Assembly (NCBI GenBank): GCA_963784575.1 | Contig: CAWARU010000001.1 | Span: forward strand, 3,286,001 to 3,350,000 | Reading direction: 5' to 3' | Length of the DNA: 64,000 nt | DNA from: CAWARU01 sp963784575 | Lineage (GTDB): Bacteria > Pseudomonadota > Gammaproteobacteria > UBA6186 > Azoamicaceae | In this document: in pieces, positions 26,619 through 36,110 of the stretch | Layout: every line of letters starts with the position of its first letter | Position numbering within the stretch: the stretch's first letter is position 1 | Position numbers and translations under genes: made by a program | The notes under the pieces: model-generated | Told to the model about the DNA's origin: nothing | The model's database searches: none | What the model saw: only the letters and a program-made list of their open reading frames with translations

Positions 26619-28121
26619 TTAAGACCCCGACAGCTTTCGCTTCAAGATCTCATTCACTTGCTCTGGATTCGCCTTGCCTTGACTTGCTTTCATCACCTGG
26701 CCAACAAAGAATCCAAATAATTTGTCTTTGCCAGATCGATAATCAGCCACTTGAGCAGGATTATCTTGAAGGATCTTGTCAATGATGGCTTCAATGGCGC
26801 CGGTATCTGTTACCTGTTTTAAGCCCTGTTTTTCAATGATAGTATCTGCAGATTGGCCAGTTTCCCACATCGCTTCAAAAACAGTTTTTGCAATTTTGCC
26901 AGAAATGGTTTTGTCATTGATGCGCTTTAGGAGCTGGCCTAGTTGTTCCGGTTGGATAGGACTGGTTCCGATTTCCAAGCCATGTTTATTCAGAGCCCCG
27001 AGCAGATCGCCCATGATCCAATTGGCGCAGAGCTTGAATTCTGCTTTGTCTTTGGAATCGGAACTCTTTAAACTCGCTTCAAAAAAATCGGCAAGCTCTC
27101 GAGTGGAAGTTAATACGTTGGCATCATAGCGGCTGAGATGATAATCCCGTTCGAATCGTTCCGATTTTTGCTGCGGCAGTTCAGGCAGTGTTTTGCGAAC
27201 ATTTTCGATGAAATCAGCGCTAACAATGACAGGGAGCAGATCGGGATCTGGGAAATAGCGGTAATCATTGGCTTCTTCTTTGGTTCGCATTGGACGAGTT
27301 TCATCTGCTACCGCATCATACAATCTGGTTTCTTGTATGATTTTGCCGCCGTTCTCCAAAATTTCAATTTGACGATCGATTTCATAATTGATGGCTTTTT
27401 CAACAAACCGGAATGAATTGACATTTTTTATTTCGGCTCGGGTTCCAAATTTGCTTTCACCTTGTTTTCGAACTGAGACATTGGCGTCGCAGCGGAACGA
27501 GCCTTCCTGCATGTTGCCATCTGAAACACCGAGATAACGCACTAAGGAATGCAGGGTTTTGAGATAAGCGACGGCTTCTTTGGAACTTCGGATTTCTGGT
27601 TCAGAAACGACTTCTATTAAAGGAATGCCGGCGCGATTGAGATCAATGCCGGTGTATCCTGAAAAATCTTCATGCAGGGATTTGCCGGCGTCTTCTTCTA
27701 GGTGTGCACGGGTGATGCCCACTTCCTTGACACTGCCATCTTCCAAGGTAAATTGTAATTTTCCCTTGTATACGATGGGCAATTCATACTGGCTGATCTG
27801 ATAACCTTTGGGAAGATCTGGATAAAAATAATTTTTGCGCGCAAAAATGGAGCGTTCTGCAATAGCAGCTTGTACTGCCAGGCCAAATTTAACAGCCATA
27901 GCAACTGCTGCTTCATTTAATACTGGCAATACGCCTGGAAAACCAAGATCAATGATCGAAGCTTGGGTATTAGGCTCCGCACCATAAGTGGTTTTTGAAC
28001 CAGAAAATAATTTTGATTGTGTGGAAAGCTGTACATGGACTTCTAAGCCTATGACGGCCTCCCAACCTTGCTTAATGCTGGTGTTCGTTTCTGCTTGCGT
28101 TTTCATTTCAGTTGCAGTCAT
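26619..28121 (-). CDS. gatB: Asp-tRNA(Asn)/Glu-tRNA(Gln) amidotransferase subunit B
   Basis: 500 residues. GatB binds the misacylated tRNA and activates its Glu or Asp side chain with ATP, using ammonia delivered from GatA. Family motifs: VIGLEVHVQLSTQSKLFSG, LGFPGVLPVLNEAAVAMAVKFGLA, YFYPDLPKGYQISQYELPI and the C-terminal tRNA-binding domain ending QVNEILKRKLSGS. Third gene of gatC-gatA-gatB, 66 bases after gatA. Essential wherever GlnRS or AsnRS is absent. Confidence 0.97.
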   Translation of the reverse strand: MTATEMKTQAETNTSIKQGWEAVIGLEVHVQLSTQSKLFSGSKTTYGAEPNTQASIIDLGFPGVLPVLNEAAVAMAVKFGLAVQAAIAERSIFARKNYFYPDLPKGYQISQYELPIVYKGKLQFTLEDGSVKEVGITRAHLEEDAGKSLHEDFSGYTGIDLNRAGIPLIEVVSEPEIRSSKEAVAYLKTLHSLVRYLGVSDGNMQEGSFRCDANVSVRKQGESKFGTRAEIKNVNSFRFVEKAINYEIDRQIEILENGGKIIQETRLYDAVADETRPMRTKEEANDYRYFPDPDLLPVIVSADFIENVRKTLPELPQQKSERFERDYHLSRYDANVLTSTRELADFFEASLKSSDSKDKAEFKLCANWIMGDLLGALNKHGLEIGTSPIQPEQLGQLLKRINDKTISGKIAKTVFEAMWETGQSADTIIEKQGLKQVTDTGAIEAIIDKILQDNPAQVADYRSGKDKLFGFFVGQVMKASQGKANPEQVNEILKRKLSGS

Positions 28122-28187
28122 AAAAAGAGTCCTATTATCCTATTATATTGTCCATACCGCTGTTATTGTTCGTACAGCGGCTGTAGT

Positions 28188-29693
28188 TTATACCGCGATA
28201 TCAGCCATTTTGGGGATCTGCTTGTGCCAATCAGTTTGCTGTTGGAACTGATGTGCGATATTCAACAGCCGACCTTCTTCGAAATAATTACCGATGAGTT
28301 GTACGCCAACGGGAAGATTGTTTACAAAACCTCCGGGCATGGAAAGACCTGGTAAACCTGCAAGATTTACGGGGGTGGTGTAGACATCGCAGAGATACAT
28401 CGATACGGGATCATCCATTTTCGCGCCTATCGGAAAAGCGGTGGTTGGTGCTGTTGGACTTAAAACCACATCGATTTCTTTAAATGCGGTTTTGAAGTCA
28501 TTGCTGATGAGATTTCTCACTTTTTGGGCTTGTATGTAATAAGCATCATAATAACCAGCGGATAATACGTAGGTGCCAATCATGATGCGCCGTTTCACTT
28601 CTTTGCCAAAGCCTTCGTCTCTTGTGCGTTTGTAGAGATCTTCCAGATTTTTGGGATCTTTACAACGATAGCCAAAACGAACACCATCATAGCGTGCGAG
28701 ATTGGAGGAACATTCTGCTGGGGCAATGACATAGTAAACTGGAATGGCTAGACTCGTATTAGGAAGTGAAATTTCTTTTATGGTAGCGCCCAATTTTTCG
28801 AGTGTTCGGATCGATTCTTGAATGACGTTTTCAACCTCAATATCCAGCCCCTCACCGAAATATTCCTTGGGTAAACCAATTCTTAACCCTTTGAGGGATT
28901 CTTGTAATCCTGCAGTATAGTTTGGAACAGGTTTATTGATGGAGGTAGAATCTTTTGGATCGTGCCCAGAAATTGCAGACAGCAATAACGCACAATCTTC
29001 AGCCGTTTGAGCTAAAATGCCGGCCTGATCCAAACTGCTAGCAAATGCCACAATGCCATAGCGGGAACAGCGTCCGTAGGTGGGTTTAATTCCGGTGATG
29101 CCAGAGAGCGCAGCGGGCTGACGAATCGATCCCCCTGTGTCTGTTCCCGTTGCCGCAAGAATGACTCTGGCAGCAACTGCGGCGGCCGAGCCGCCTGAAG
29201 ATCCGCCCGGGACCAAGTCTAAATTCCAGGGATTTTTCACGGGACCGTAAAAGCTTGTTTCGTTGCTCGCACCCATGGCAAATTCATCCATATTGGTTTT
29301 GCCGAGCAGAACGGTATGAGCATCCTTTAACTTTTTCACCACGGTGGCATCATAGGGTGATGTGTAATTATCGAGCATTTTTGAGGCGCAGGTTGTTTTC
29401 ATGCCTTCAGTGTTGAAAATATCTTTGTGTGCGATGGGAATGCCGGTAAGTGCTTTGACTGCAGTGATTTGTTTATCTGCTGCCTGTTTATCTGCTTCTC
29501 GGGCTTGTTTCAAGGCATTTTCCTCTGTTTCTATGCTGATAAAGCAATTCAGAGCCCCATTAAAATGTTTAATGCGTTTCAGGTAAAACTTGGTGAGTTC
29601 CTCACTCGAGATTTCCTTGTTTTGCAGCGCTTTTGCGATTTCGGTCAAAGATTTACGGTGCAATTCAGTTTCTGTTAGGGAAGATTTCGACAT
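28188..29693 (-). CDS. gatA: Asp-tRNA(Asn)/Glu-tRNA(Gln) amidotransferase subunit A
   Basis: 501 residues. GatA is an amidase that releases ammonia from glutamine. The Ser-cis-Ser-Lys triad is visible: Lys in IPIAHKDIFN, Ser in LVPGGSSGGSAAAVAA and the nucleophile segment GTDTGGSIRQPAA. ATG preceded by AGGACAG. Middle gene of the gatCAB operon. Full length. Confidence 0.97.
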   Translation of the reverse strand: MSKSSLTETELHRKSLTEIAKALQNKEISSEELTKFYLKRIKHFNGALNCFISIETEENALKQAREADKQAADKQITAVKALTGIPIAHKDIFNTEGMKTTCASKMLDNYTSPYDATVVKKLKDAHTVLLGKTNMDEFAMGASNETSFYGPVKNPWNLDLVPGGSSGGSAAAVAARVILAATGTDTGGSIRQPAALSGITGIKPTYGRCSRYGIVAFASSLDQAGILAQTAEDCALLLSAISGHDPKDSTSINKPVPNYTAGLQESLKGLRIGLPKEYFGEGLDIEVENVIQESIRTLEKLGATIKEISLPNTSLAIPVYYVIAPAECSSNLARYDGVRFGYRCKDPKNLEDLYKRTRDEGFGKEVKRRIMIGTYVLSAGYYDAYYIQAQKVRNLISNDFKTAFKEIDVVLSPTAPTTAFPIGAKMDDPVSMYLCDVYTTPVNLAGLPGLSMPGGFVNNLPVGVQLIGNYFEEGRLLNIAHQFQQQTDWHKQIPKMADIAV

Positions 29694-29767
29694 TTTCTGT
29701 CCTCTATTTCATGTATTTCAAGCTTAGTGACTTTGTAATAGCAAGCAAAATAACAGCGAGCAACTCA

Positions 29768-30061
29768 TCACTCAATCACAACTGGAACCAAATAAAGTCC
29801 AGCTTCTTTCTTAGATGCAAGTTGCTGTAATTTATCTCGCTGATTAATTTCTGTCACTTCATCATTGCGTAAAGGTTGCGGCATATCCAAGGGATGTGCC
29901 ATCGGAAGAACATTTTTTGTATCTGCATTTGAAATTTGGCTGACCATTTGAACAATTTTATTTAAATCACTTAAAATTTTCTGATTTTCCTTGGGGTTTT
30001 CACTCAAACGGGCGAGATGTGCGATCTGTGATATTGCTTGTTCATTCAAAACGTTGGACAT
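29768..30061 (-). CDS. gatC: Asp-tRNA(Asn)/Glu-tRNA(Gln) amidotransferase subunit C
   Basis: 97 residues, normal for GatC, the small subunit that wraps around and stabilises GatA. It shows IAHLARLSENPKENQKILSDLNKIVQMV and the C-terminal LRNDEVTEIN. First gene of the operon, divergent from mreB across about 340 bp. Confidence 0.95.
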   Translation of the reverse strand: MSNVLNEQAISQIAHLARLSENPKENQKILSDLNKIVQMVSQISNADTKNVLPMAHPLDMPQPLRNDEVTEINQRDKLQQLASKKEAGLYLVPVVIE

Positions 30062-30402
30062 AACTCACTTCTCCGTAGCTCATAGCTTTTTTCTTGCCAT
30101 TTCAGCTCTTAAATCTGCTCTCAAAATGGAAAATATGACACTTATAAAAAAATATTCTCACTAACATCTACTGATTTTTTCAAAATCTGCTAATATCATA
30201 CCAAATACTATACTCTTTTGTAAGGTGAGTTTTTTATTTAAATTAAGTTTGTGATCAAATAACTCTAGGAACTAAAAATATCTAGAGCTACGAAAGTTAG
30301 GTACACTTTGGTACACTTTGGCACAGTTAAATATAGTTAGGTAATGTTAGTAGGTACTGTTAGTTAGATACAGTTAATTAAAGTTAGATAGGTGTGGAAA
30401 TT
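30062..30402. promoter_or_regulatory. Divergent intergenic region between gatC and mreB
   Basis: 341 AT-rich bp with no coding frame. Short direct repeats (GGTACACTTTGGTACACTTTGG at 30300-30320 and several GTTAG/TAGTTAG units) precede mreB. The two promoters must lie here, but no convincing -35/-10 pair could be assigned. Confidence 0.4.
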
Positions 30403-31449
30403 ATGTTTAAAGCTTTACGCGGAATTTTTTCAAATGATTTGTCAATCGATCTTGGAACGGCAAATACCTTAATTTACGTACGTAACATAGGTGTCGTGTT
30501 GGATGAACCTTCCGTCGTAGCCATTCGACAAGAACGAGGACCAGGCGGTCAGAAAACAGTTGCTGCAGTTGGTTTAGAAGCCAAAAGAATGTTGGGACGC
30601 ACACCTGGCAACATTAATGCAATACGTCCTTTGAAAGATGGTGTCATTGCAGATTTCCATGTCACTGAAAAAATGTTGCAGCATTTCATTCATAAAGTTC
30701 ACAAAAATAAATTCCTGCGCCCAAGCCCCAGAGTGCTCGTGTGTGTACCTTGTGGTTCCACGCAAGTTGAGCGCCGTGCCATTCGTGAATCCGCTTTGGG
30801 AGCAGGCGCAAGAGAAGTCTATCTCATAGAAGAACCGATGGCTGCTGCGATTGGTGCCGGCATGCCAGTAGATCAAGCCAGCGGTTCCATGGTTGTCGAT
30901 ATTGGAGGCGGCACCACGGAAGTCGCCATTATTTCTTTAAGTGGTGTTGTTTATGCTGCTTCAGCCAGAATCGGCGGCGATCGTTTCGATGAAAGCATCG
31001 TCAATTATGTGCGCAGAAACTATGGCACATTGATTGGTGAAGCCACCGCAGAGCGCATTAAGCAAGAAATTGGCACAGCTTATCCAGGCAAAGAAGTCCG
31101 AGAAGTAGAAGTACGCGGTCGAAATCTTGCTGAAGGCGTTCCTCGTAGCTTTACCTTAAATAGCAATGAAATTTTAGAAGCGATGCAAGAGCCTTTATCA
31201 GGCATCATCGGTGCCGTACGTTTAGCGCTAGAGCAAGCGCCACCAGAACTTGCAGCCGACATTGCAGAACGCGGCTTGGTATTGACGGGTGGTGGTGCAT
31301 TACTGCGCGATCTCGACAGGCTGTTAATGGAAGAAACCGGTTTACCTGTTATTGTTGCAGAAGATCCTCTCACTTGCGTTGCCCGTGGCGGCGGACGTGC
31401 CCTCGAAATGATGGACGAGCGCGGTGGCGATTTCTTATCTACTGAGTAA
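30403..31449 (+). CDS. mreB: Rod-shape-determining actin homologue MreB
   Basis: 348 residues from ATG 30403. MreB filaments guide lateral wall synthesis at the inner membrane. Actin-fold motifs: DLSIDLGTANTLIYV (phosphate 1), VDIGGGTTEVAIIS (phosphate 2), the LVCVPCGSTQVERRAIRE segment and LTGGGALLRDLDRLL (adenosine). An in-frame GTG at 30394 would add three residues. First gene of mreBCD, next to gatCAB as in Pseudomonas. Confidence 0.97.
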   Translation: MFKALRGIFSNDLSIDLGTANTLIYVRNIGVVLDEPSVVAIRQERGPGGQKTVAAVGLEAKRMLGRTPGNINAIRPLKDGVIADFHVTEKMLQHFIHKVHKNKFLRPSPRVLVCVPCGSTQVERRAIRESALGAGAREVYLIEEPMAAAIGAGMPVDQASGSMVVDIGGGTTEVAIISLSGVVYAASARIGGDRFDESIVNYVRRNYGTLIGEATAERIKQEIGTAYPGKEVREVEVRGRNLAEGVPRSFTLNSNEILEAMQEPLSGIIGAVRLALEQAPPELAADIAERGLVLTGGGALLRDLDRLLMEETGLPVIVAEDPLTCVARGGGRALEMMDERGGDFLSTE

Positions 31450-31466
31450 AAATCTGGGGTATTGGC

Positions 31467-32495
31467 ATTAAAGTACTGTTCTTAAAGGAGCCACAGCAGG
31501 GAATTAGACTGTGGTTTCTGATTATCTTATCGGTCGCGGTGATGCTGCTCGATCATCGCTATCACCGCTTAGATCCCGCGCATGATTTCCTAGCGAATAT
31601 TGTTTACCCAATACAATGGCTGGCAGATTTTCCTTCTCGTGGCATTCGTTCTTGCACTGATTTTTTTCGATCTCACAGAAGTTTGTTGAAGCAGAATGAA
31701 TCCCTGCGGCAAACACAATTGCAGCAGGAAGGTCGTTTGCAACGTTTATTGGCAGTGGAAGCAGAAAATACAGAATTGCGGGCATTGCTGCAAGCCTCTC
31801 CTCAATTACAGGATTCTTTCCGTGTTGCAGAAATATTAAAGGTCGATTCGGATCCTTACAATCTCAGCATCATCATCAATAAAGGTTTAAAAGCAGGCGC
31901 CTATATCGGCCAACCCATCATTGATGCCAAAGGCGTTATGGGCGTGGTGATCGACGTGATGGACAACTACAGCCGAGTATTATTACTCACCGACGCCAGT
32001 CATGCAGTGCCCGTGGAGACAGTGCGCAATCAAGTGCGCGGCATTGCAGAGGGCATTGGTACCGTGAATTATTTGGAATTGCAGTATGTACCAACGACTG
32101 CTGATATCGTGGAAGGAGATATATTAGTGACTTCGGGTTTGGGAGGCCGCTTTCCAGCAGGTTATCCCGTCGGTATTGTGCAAGAAATCTCACGGACAGC
32201 GAACAAATCTTTTGCAGTGATTCGCGTTAAGCCAGCCGCAAATCTGGATAGAGGCAGACAAGTGCTCATGATACAAAAGCAGGCAGATACGCTTAAACAA
32301 GCAGAAACAATTAATGAAACAGGAGATAATCATAATCCCTCGAATTCAGATCAGACTTCTGGACAAGCTTCAGAACGAGTTTCAGGTCAGCCTTCAGTAG
32401 AGACTCCTAAACAGCCTATTGAACATGTCGTAGGTGAATACTCCGAACCTCTAGAAACCGAATCACATACAAAATTGGGGACAGTGGATGTCTAA
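31467..32495 (+). CDS. mreC: Rod-shape-determining protein MreC, apparent ATT start
   Basis: MreC is a membrane-anchored periplasmic scaffold binding MreB and PBP2. The N-terminal anchor is RLWFLIILSVAVMLLDHRYH, then a coiled coil (SLLKQNESLRQTQLQQEGRLQRLL) and the beta domain (GQPIIDAKGVMGVVID, ending VIRVKPAANLDRGRQVL). The anchor is only included if translation begins upstream of the first ATG/GTG (31536-31541). The frame carries IKVLFLKEPQQGIRLW, so the natural start is the ATT at 31467, in the position of the usual ATG; a CTG at 31476 is the alternative. The Ser/Thr/Glu-rich tail is poorly conserved. It overlaps mreD by 8 bases. Confidence 0.88.
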   Translation: MKVLFLKEPQQGIRLWFLIILSVAVMLLDHRYHRLDPAHDFLANIVYPIQWLADFPSRGIRSCTDFFRSHRSLLKQNESLRQTQLQQEGRLQRLLAVEAENTELRALLQASPQLQDSFRVAEILKVDSDPYNLSIIINKGLKAGAYIGQPIIDAKGVMGVVIDVMDNYSRVLLLTDASHAVPVETVRNQVRGIAEGIGTVNYLELQYVPTTADIVEGDILVTSGLGGRFPAGYPVGIVQEISRTANKSFAVIRVKPAANLDRGRQVLMIQKQADTLKQAETINETGDNHNPSNSDQTSGQASERVSGQPSVETPKQPIEHVVGEYSEPLETESHTKLGTVDV

Positions 32496-32976
32496 TATCG
32501 GTCGTCTTTATACAATTTTCTTATCGATAAGCATTGCGCTTATGCTGATGATCATTCATGTTCCTTTTTCTTGGCAATGGTATAGACCGCAGTGGTTATC
32601 CTTAATATTAATCTATTGGGTTTTTGCCCGGCCACAATTAGTAGGAATTGGCGTCGCTTGGTTCTCAGGTTTCGCACTGGATGCTTTAACTGGATCGATG
32701 CTTTGTCAACATGCCTTGGCCATGTCCATTGTAGTTTATATTGCGCAACAATTGCGGCCGCGCCTGAGACTCTTCACAATTTGGCAGCAATTATTTGTCA
32801 TTACATTTTTAGTCGCCATCGGGCAATTAATTCTATTAGCAGTGCAATGGTTGATTGGAGACATGGTACAGTCACCCTTGTACGCATTTTCCACATTAAG
32901 CAGCGTTTTAGTTTGGCCGTTTGGCTATAAATTTATGAATCGGCTGGATCGATCCCCCGTGATCAAATATTCTTGA
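32488..32976 (+). CDS. mreD: Rod-shape-determining protein MreD
   Basis: 162 residues with about five hydrophobic helices (SISIALMLMII, LSLILIYWVF, ALAMSIVVYIAQQL, LFVITFLVAIGQLILLAVQW). MreD is the integral membrane partner of MreBC. It shows the family WRPQWLSLILIYWV-like segment and FALDALTGSMLCQHAL. It starts 8 bases before mreC ends, so it is translationally coupled. The usual followers maf and rng are missing here. Confidence 0.93.
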   Translation: MSNIGRLYTIFLSISIALMLMIIHVPFSWQWYRPQWLSLILIYWVFARPQLVGIGVAWFSGFALDALTGSMLCQHALAMSIVVYIAQQLRPRLRLFTIWQQLFVITFLVAIGQLILLAVQWLIGDMVQSPLYAFSTLSSVLVWPFGYKFMNRLDRSPVIKYS

Positions 32977-33165
32977 TCAGTTGAGTAAGCAATTGAGTGA
33001 ATGATTGATTTACAGTTAATTTATTGTCGATTCATTGATGTGTAATAGTGTAATATCATCCAATATTATATAATTAAATTAAATAGATCTTTAATAGATC
33101 TTTCCCATGACTTAAAAGAAATTAACATGAAAGCTGACTAGGTTTTTAGAGCCATATCAGTTATA

Positions 33166-35991
33166 ATGGGCGCTATGAAACGTTCAAAAAAGCTTGCAAT
33201 ATCCCTTATTATCTTCAGCATCTTGGCTTTGGCGCTAACTGCCATAGTATTGATGCCGCAGTATCTTAAAATCAATAAAGCGGACATGGAAGCGCTGATA
33301 CAGCGTGAACTTGGTTTCCCCGTGAGCATTTCGCAGGCAACCAGCAAATGGTCTGGGATTTCCTTAGTTGCGAGCATCGAAGATGTTACAATAAGTGATT
33401 ATGACGAGCAAAAACAGCTAAAACCCTTTATTTCTATTGAAACGATAAAGCTTCGCCCTAAATTATTGCCGCTTATTTTAAAGCAAGAATTGGACTATGA
33501 TGGGATTACTCTCCAGGGTCTCAAAGTGCTGGTGGGGTGGAAGGATGAACATCCTCTGAATATTTTAGGCTTGAAAGGTGAATATCTGCCAAGCTCCGTT
33601 GATCTGAATCCGCTGCTGCAGATACTTGCTGAAAAAAACGTCATGCTAGAGCAATCCGAAATTCGCTGGTTAAATGGCAAGAATCTTCTGATCCAGCATT
33701 TAGATGGCAGCTTTTCGAATGGAGACGATAACAAGAAAATTTTGCAATTCGAGGGGACGCAAGGGTTTATTTTCGGCAAATTGTCAAAAGACTCAAATGA
33801 CTCAAAAGAATCAAAAGAATTAAAAGACCTGAGTCTGGATAAAGAATCTTTAGATTTTATTCCGGAATCGCCAGTCAAATTTAGTTTCAATAAAGAATCA
33901 GAGCAAGCAAGCCTTAGTACTGAACTTTTTCGTGTCAAAGTGGATTGTGTTTTTGATAAAAAGTCTCACCCCAACTTAAATTGCAATGCTTCAGGTGACT
34001 TGGAACAAGGCTTGGAATTTTTGCAGCATACGCCGTTGAAATCTACAGTAGGTGCTATTCTTGAACCGCTGGATCCAGAAGGTCCCATGACTTTGAACTT
34101 GACTGCTGAGCTGTCGGATTCTCCAAAAAAATCCTTTTTTAAAGGCAATATTCATACAGAACATTCGAATATCACCATACCCGATCTCGATATCCCCATC
34201 ACAAATTTGAATGGTGATTTCCAATTTGATGCTGAGGGTGTTTATGCCCAAGACGTGCAAGGAAAAATAATGGGGCGGGATTATGTGGGCAAGATCTCCC
34301 CTGAAAAAATTTCTGTCACAGGCATGATCACCTCAAAAGAAATACAAAAAGAACTCAAAATTCACTTACTCAAACATTTTGAAGGTCAATCGATCTTCAC
34401 CATTTCTCGCTATAATGACAATTCGCATTGGCAGATAGAATCCGATCTCAAAGGCATGAGCATTGATTTTCCAGCGCCGCTTGGTAAGGATAAGGATGCT
34501 CCTCGCCATATGGACATGAGCATTTATTCACCGGAATCAGGAGAACGCAAAATTACGTTCAGCATGGACAAATTAATAGATGCGAAATGGATCTCCTTTT
34601 CAAAGAATGGTTCGCATAAATTTAAGCGCGGCCATATCGCATTAGGAGAGAAAGCCTCAATACCAAATAAAGATTCTGTTCTTGTGAGCGGCAACATCGC
34701 GAAGCTGGATCTCGAAGAATGGCTGAACTTTTTGAAGAGAGAAGAAGGAGAATCCAGTACAATATTGCCTCTGAAAATTCGTTTCCTGGTAGATAACCTG
34801 AAAATTTTTGGTCTCTCCTTTAAAAAAACCTGGCTTGATATGCAATCTCATCCTGATAAAGTGGAGTGGCAGGTGGAGGGTCCTGAGATGAAAGGGGGTA
34901 TTACCCTTGCTAAAAGCCTTGCGAAAAATCAAGACAGCAAAAACAATGAAGGCAATCAAAACAATCCGGAAAATAAAGCAAAAAGCTTCACGGACTTTAC
35001 TGGAATTTCCATAGAACTTGAGCGCTTGAAATTAAATCCAAGCGCAATAAAACCAGAAAATGCCAGCACAAACACAAAAACAGACGCAAACACAATGTTT
35101 TCAGAATCTAGCATTATCCCAGTCTCTTTTCACTGCGCGGATTTGCGTTTAGATGATCGCGCTTATGGCGATGTTTCCTTTCATTTGCATCCCGAGAAAG
35201 GAGGTTACGAAATAAAAGATCTCTCTGCAAAATCTGATCATTACAGCTTAGATGCAAATGGACACTGGAAAATCGGCAGCAAATCGCCGCACAGTGCCAA
35301 AAATGCTCGGAAAAATTCACTGATAATCTCTGAAAGTATTTTACAAAACACCACACTTTCAGGCCAAATTTACAGTGAAAATATTGGTCGTACTTTCAAT
35401 GAATGGGGTATTACGTCTTCACTACAGAAAGGAAAAGGCCGCATCAGTTTCGATCTCAATTGGAAGGGCTCTCCCGTTGAATTTAGTTTGGCAAAATCCA
35501 ACGGCCGCGCAGAAATCAATTTCAGATCTGGTTATATATTGGGCATCAATCCTGGCATGGGACGCATGTTCAGCCTTTTCAGCGTTGAAAACATTCAGCG
35601 CCGCATGAAACTTGACTTCGGTGATGTCTACAAGAAAGGCTTTGCTTTTGACACCCTAAAAACAAACTTGGTCTTAGACAATGGCTTTGCCAGAACTGAA
35701 GATCTCAAGGTCGATGGTCCGATCGCCAGTGTCGCATTGGCTGGTTTCACAAACCTAAGCAGCAAAGAACTCGATTTCAACATGAACATCATTCCCAAAG
35801 TAAGCGCAACACTGCCTTTGGCTGCTGGACTTGCCGCTGCAAATCCCGCGGTTGGCCTCGGAGTGCTTGTGCTTGGCAAAGTGGTGGGCTCCCAGATGGG
35901 TCCGATAACACAGTATAATTATCATGTCTCAGGGACATGGGAAGCACCTAAATTAGAATCCACGGGAAGTAACCGCCGCGATAGAGGATAA
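33166..35991 (+). CDS. yhdP: YhdP-like AsmA-family phospholipid-transport protein
   Basis: 941 residues, shorter than E. coli YhdP (1266). YhdP, an inner-membrane-anchored periplasmic protein with repeated beta-taco domains, takes part in phospholipid transfer to the outer membrane. One N-terminal helix (KLAISLIIFSILALALTAIVLM), then the family MEALIQRELGFPVSISQATSKW and SLVASIEDVTISD. The C-terminus has LPLAAGLAAANPAVGLGVLVLGKVVG and YHVSGTWEAPKLE. A short Ser/Asp/Lys insert (DSNDSKESKELKD, near residue 210) looks slippage-derived. The location after mreBCD is usual. An alternative start is ATG 33175. Confidence 0.85.
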   Translation: MGAMKRSKKLAISLIIFSILALALTAIVLMPQYLKINKADMEALIQRELGFPVSISQATSKWSGISLVASIEDVTISDYDEQKQLKPFISIETIKLRPKLLPLILKQELDYDGITLQGLKVLVGWKDEHPLNILGLKGEYLPSSVDLNPLLQILAEKNVMLEQSEIRWLNGKNLLIQHLDGSFSNGDDNKKILQFEGTQGFIFGKLSKDSNDSKESKELKDLSLDKESLDFIPESPVKFSFNKESEQASLSTELFRVKVDCVFDKKSHPNLNCNASGDLEQGLEFLQHTPLKSTVGAILEPLDPEGPMTLNLTAELSDSPKKSFFKGNIHTEHSNITIPDLDIPITNLNGDFQFDAEGVYAQDVQGKIMGRDYVGKISPEKISVTGMITSKEIQKELKIHLLKHFEGQSIFTISRYNDNSHWQIESDLKGMSIDFPAPLGKDKDAPRHMDMSIYSPESGERKITFSMDKLIDAKWISFSKNGSHKFKRGHIALGEKASIPNKDSVLVSGNIAKLDLEEWLNFLKREEGESSTILPLKIRFLVDNLKIFGLSFKKTWLDMQSHPDKVEWQVEGPEMKGGITLAKSLAKNQDSKNNEGNQNNPENKAKSFTDFTGISIELERLKLNPSAIKPENASTNTKTDANTMFSESSIIPVSFHCADLRLDDRAYGDVSFHLHPEKGGYEIKDLSAKSDHYSLDANGHWKIGSKSPHSAKNARKNSLIISESILQNTTLSGQIYSENIGRTFNEWGITSSLQKGKGRISFDLNWKGSPVEFSLAKSNGRAEINFRSGYILGINPGMGRMFSLFSVENIQRRMKLDFGDVYKKGFAFDTLKTNLVLDNGFARTEDLKVDGPIASVALAGFTNLSSKELDFNMNIIPKVSATLPLAAGLAAANPAVGLGVLVLGKVVGSQMGPITQYNYHVSGTWEAPKLESTGSNRRDRG

Positions 35992-36110
35992 AGAGTGTCT
36001 TGTCCCTAACTTGAAATTGAGGTATCATCCTCGCTCAATTTAATTGTTGATATTAATTATTAATAACTTAGTTAATTAACTATATTGCTTATAATTTAAA
36101 AGGACTTTTT

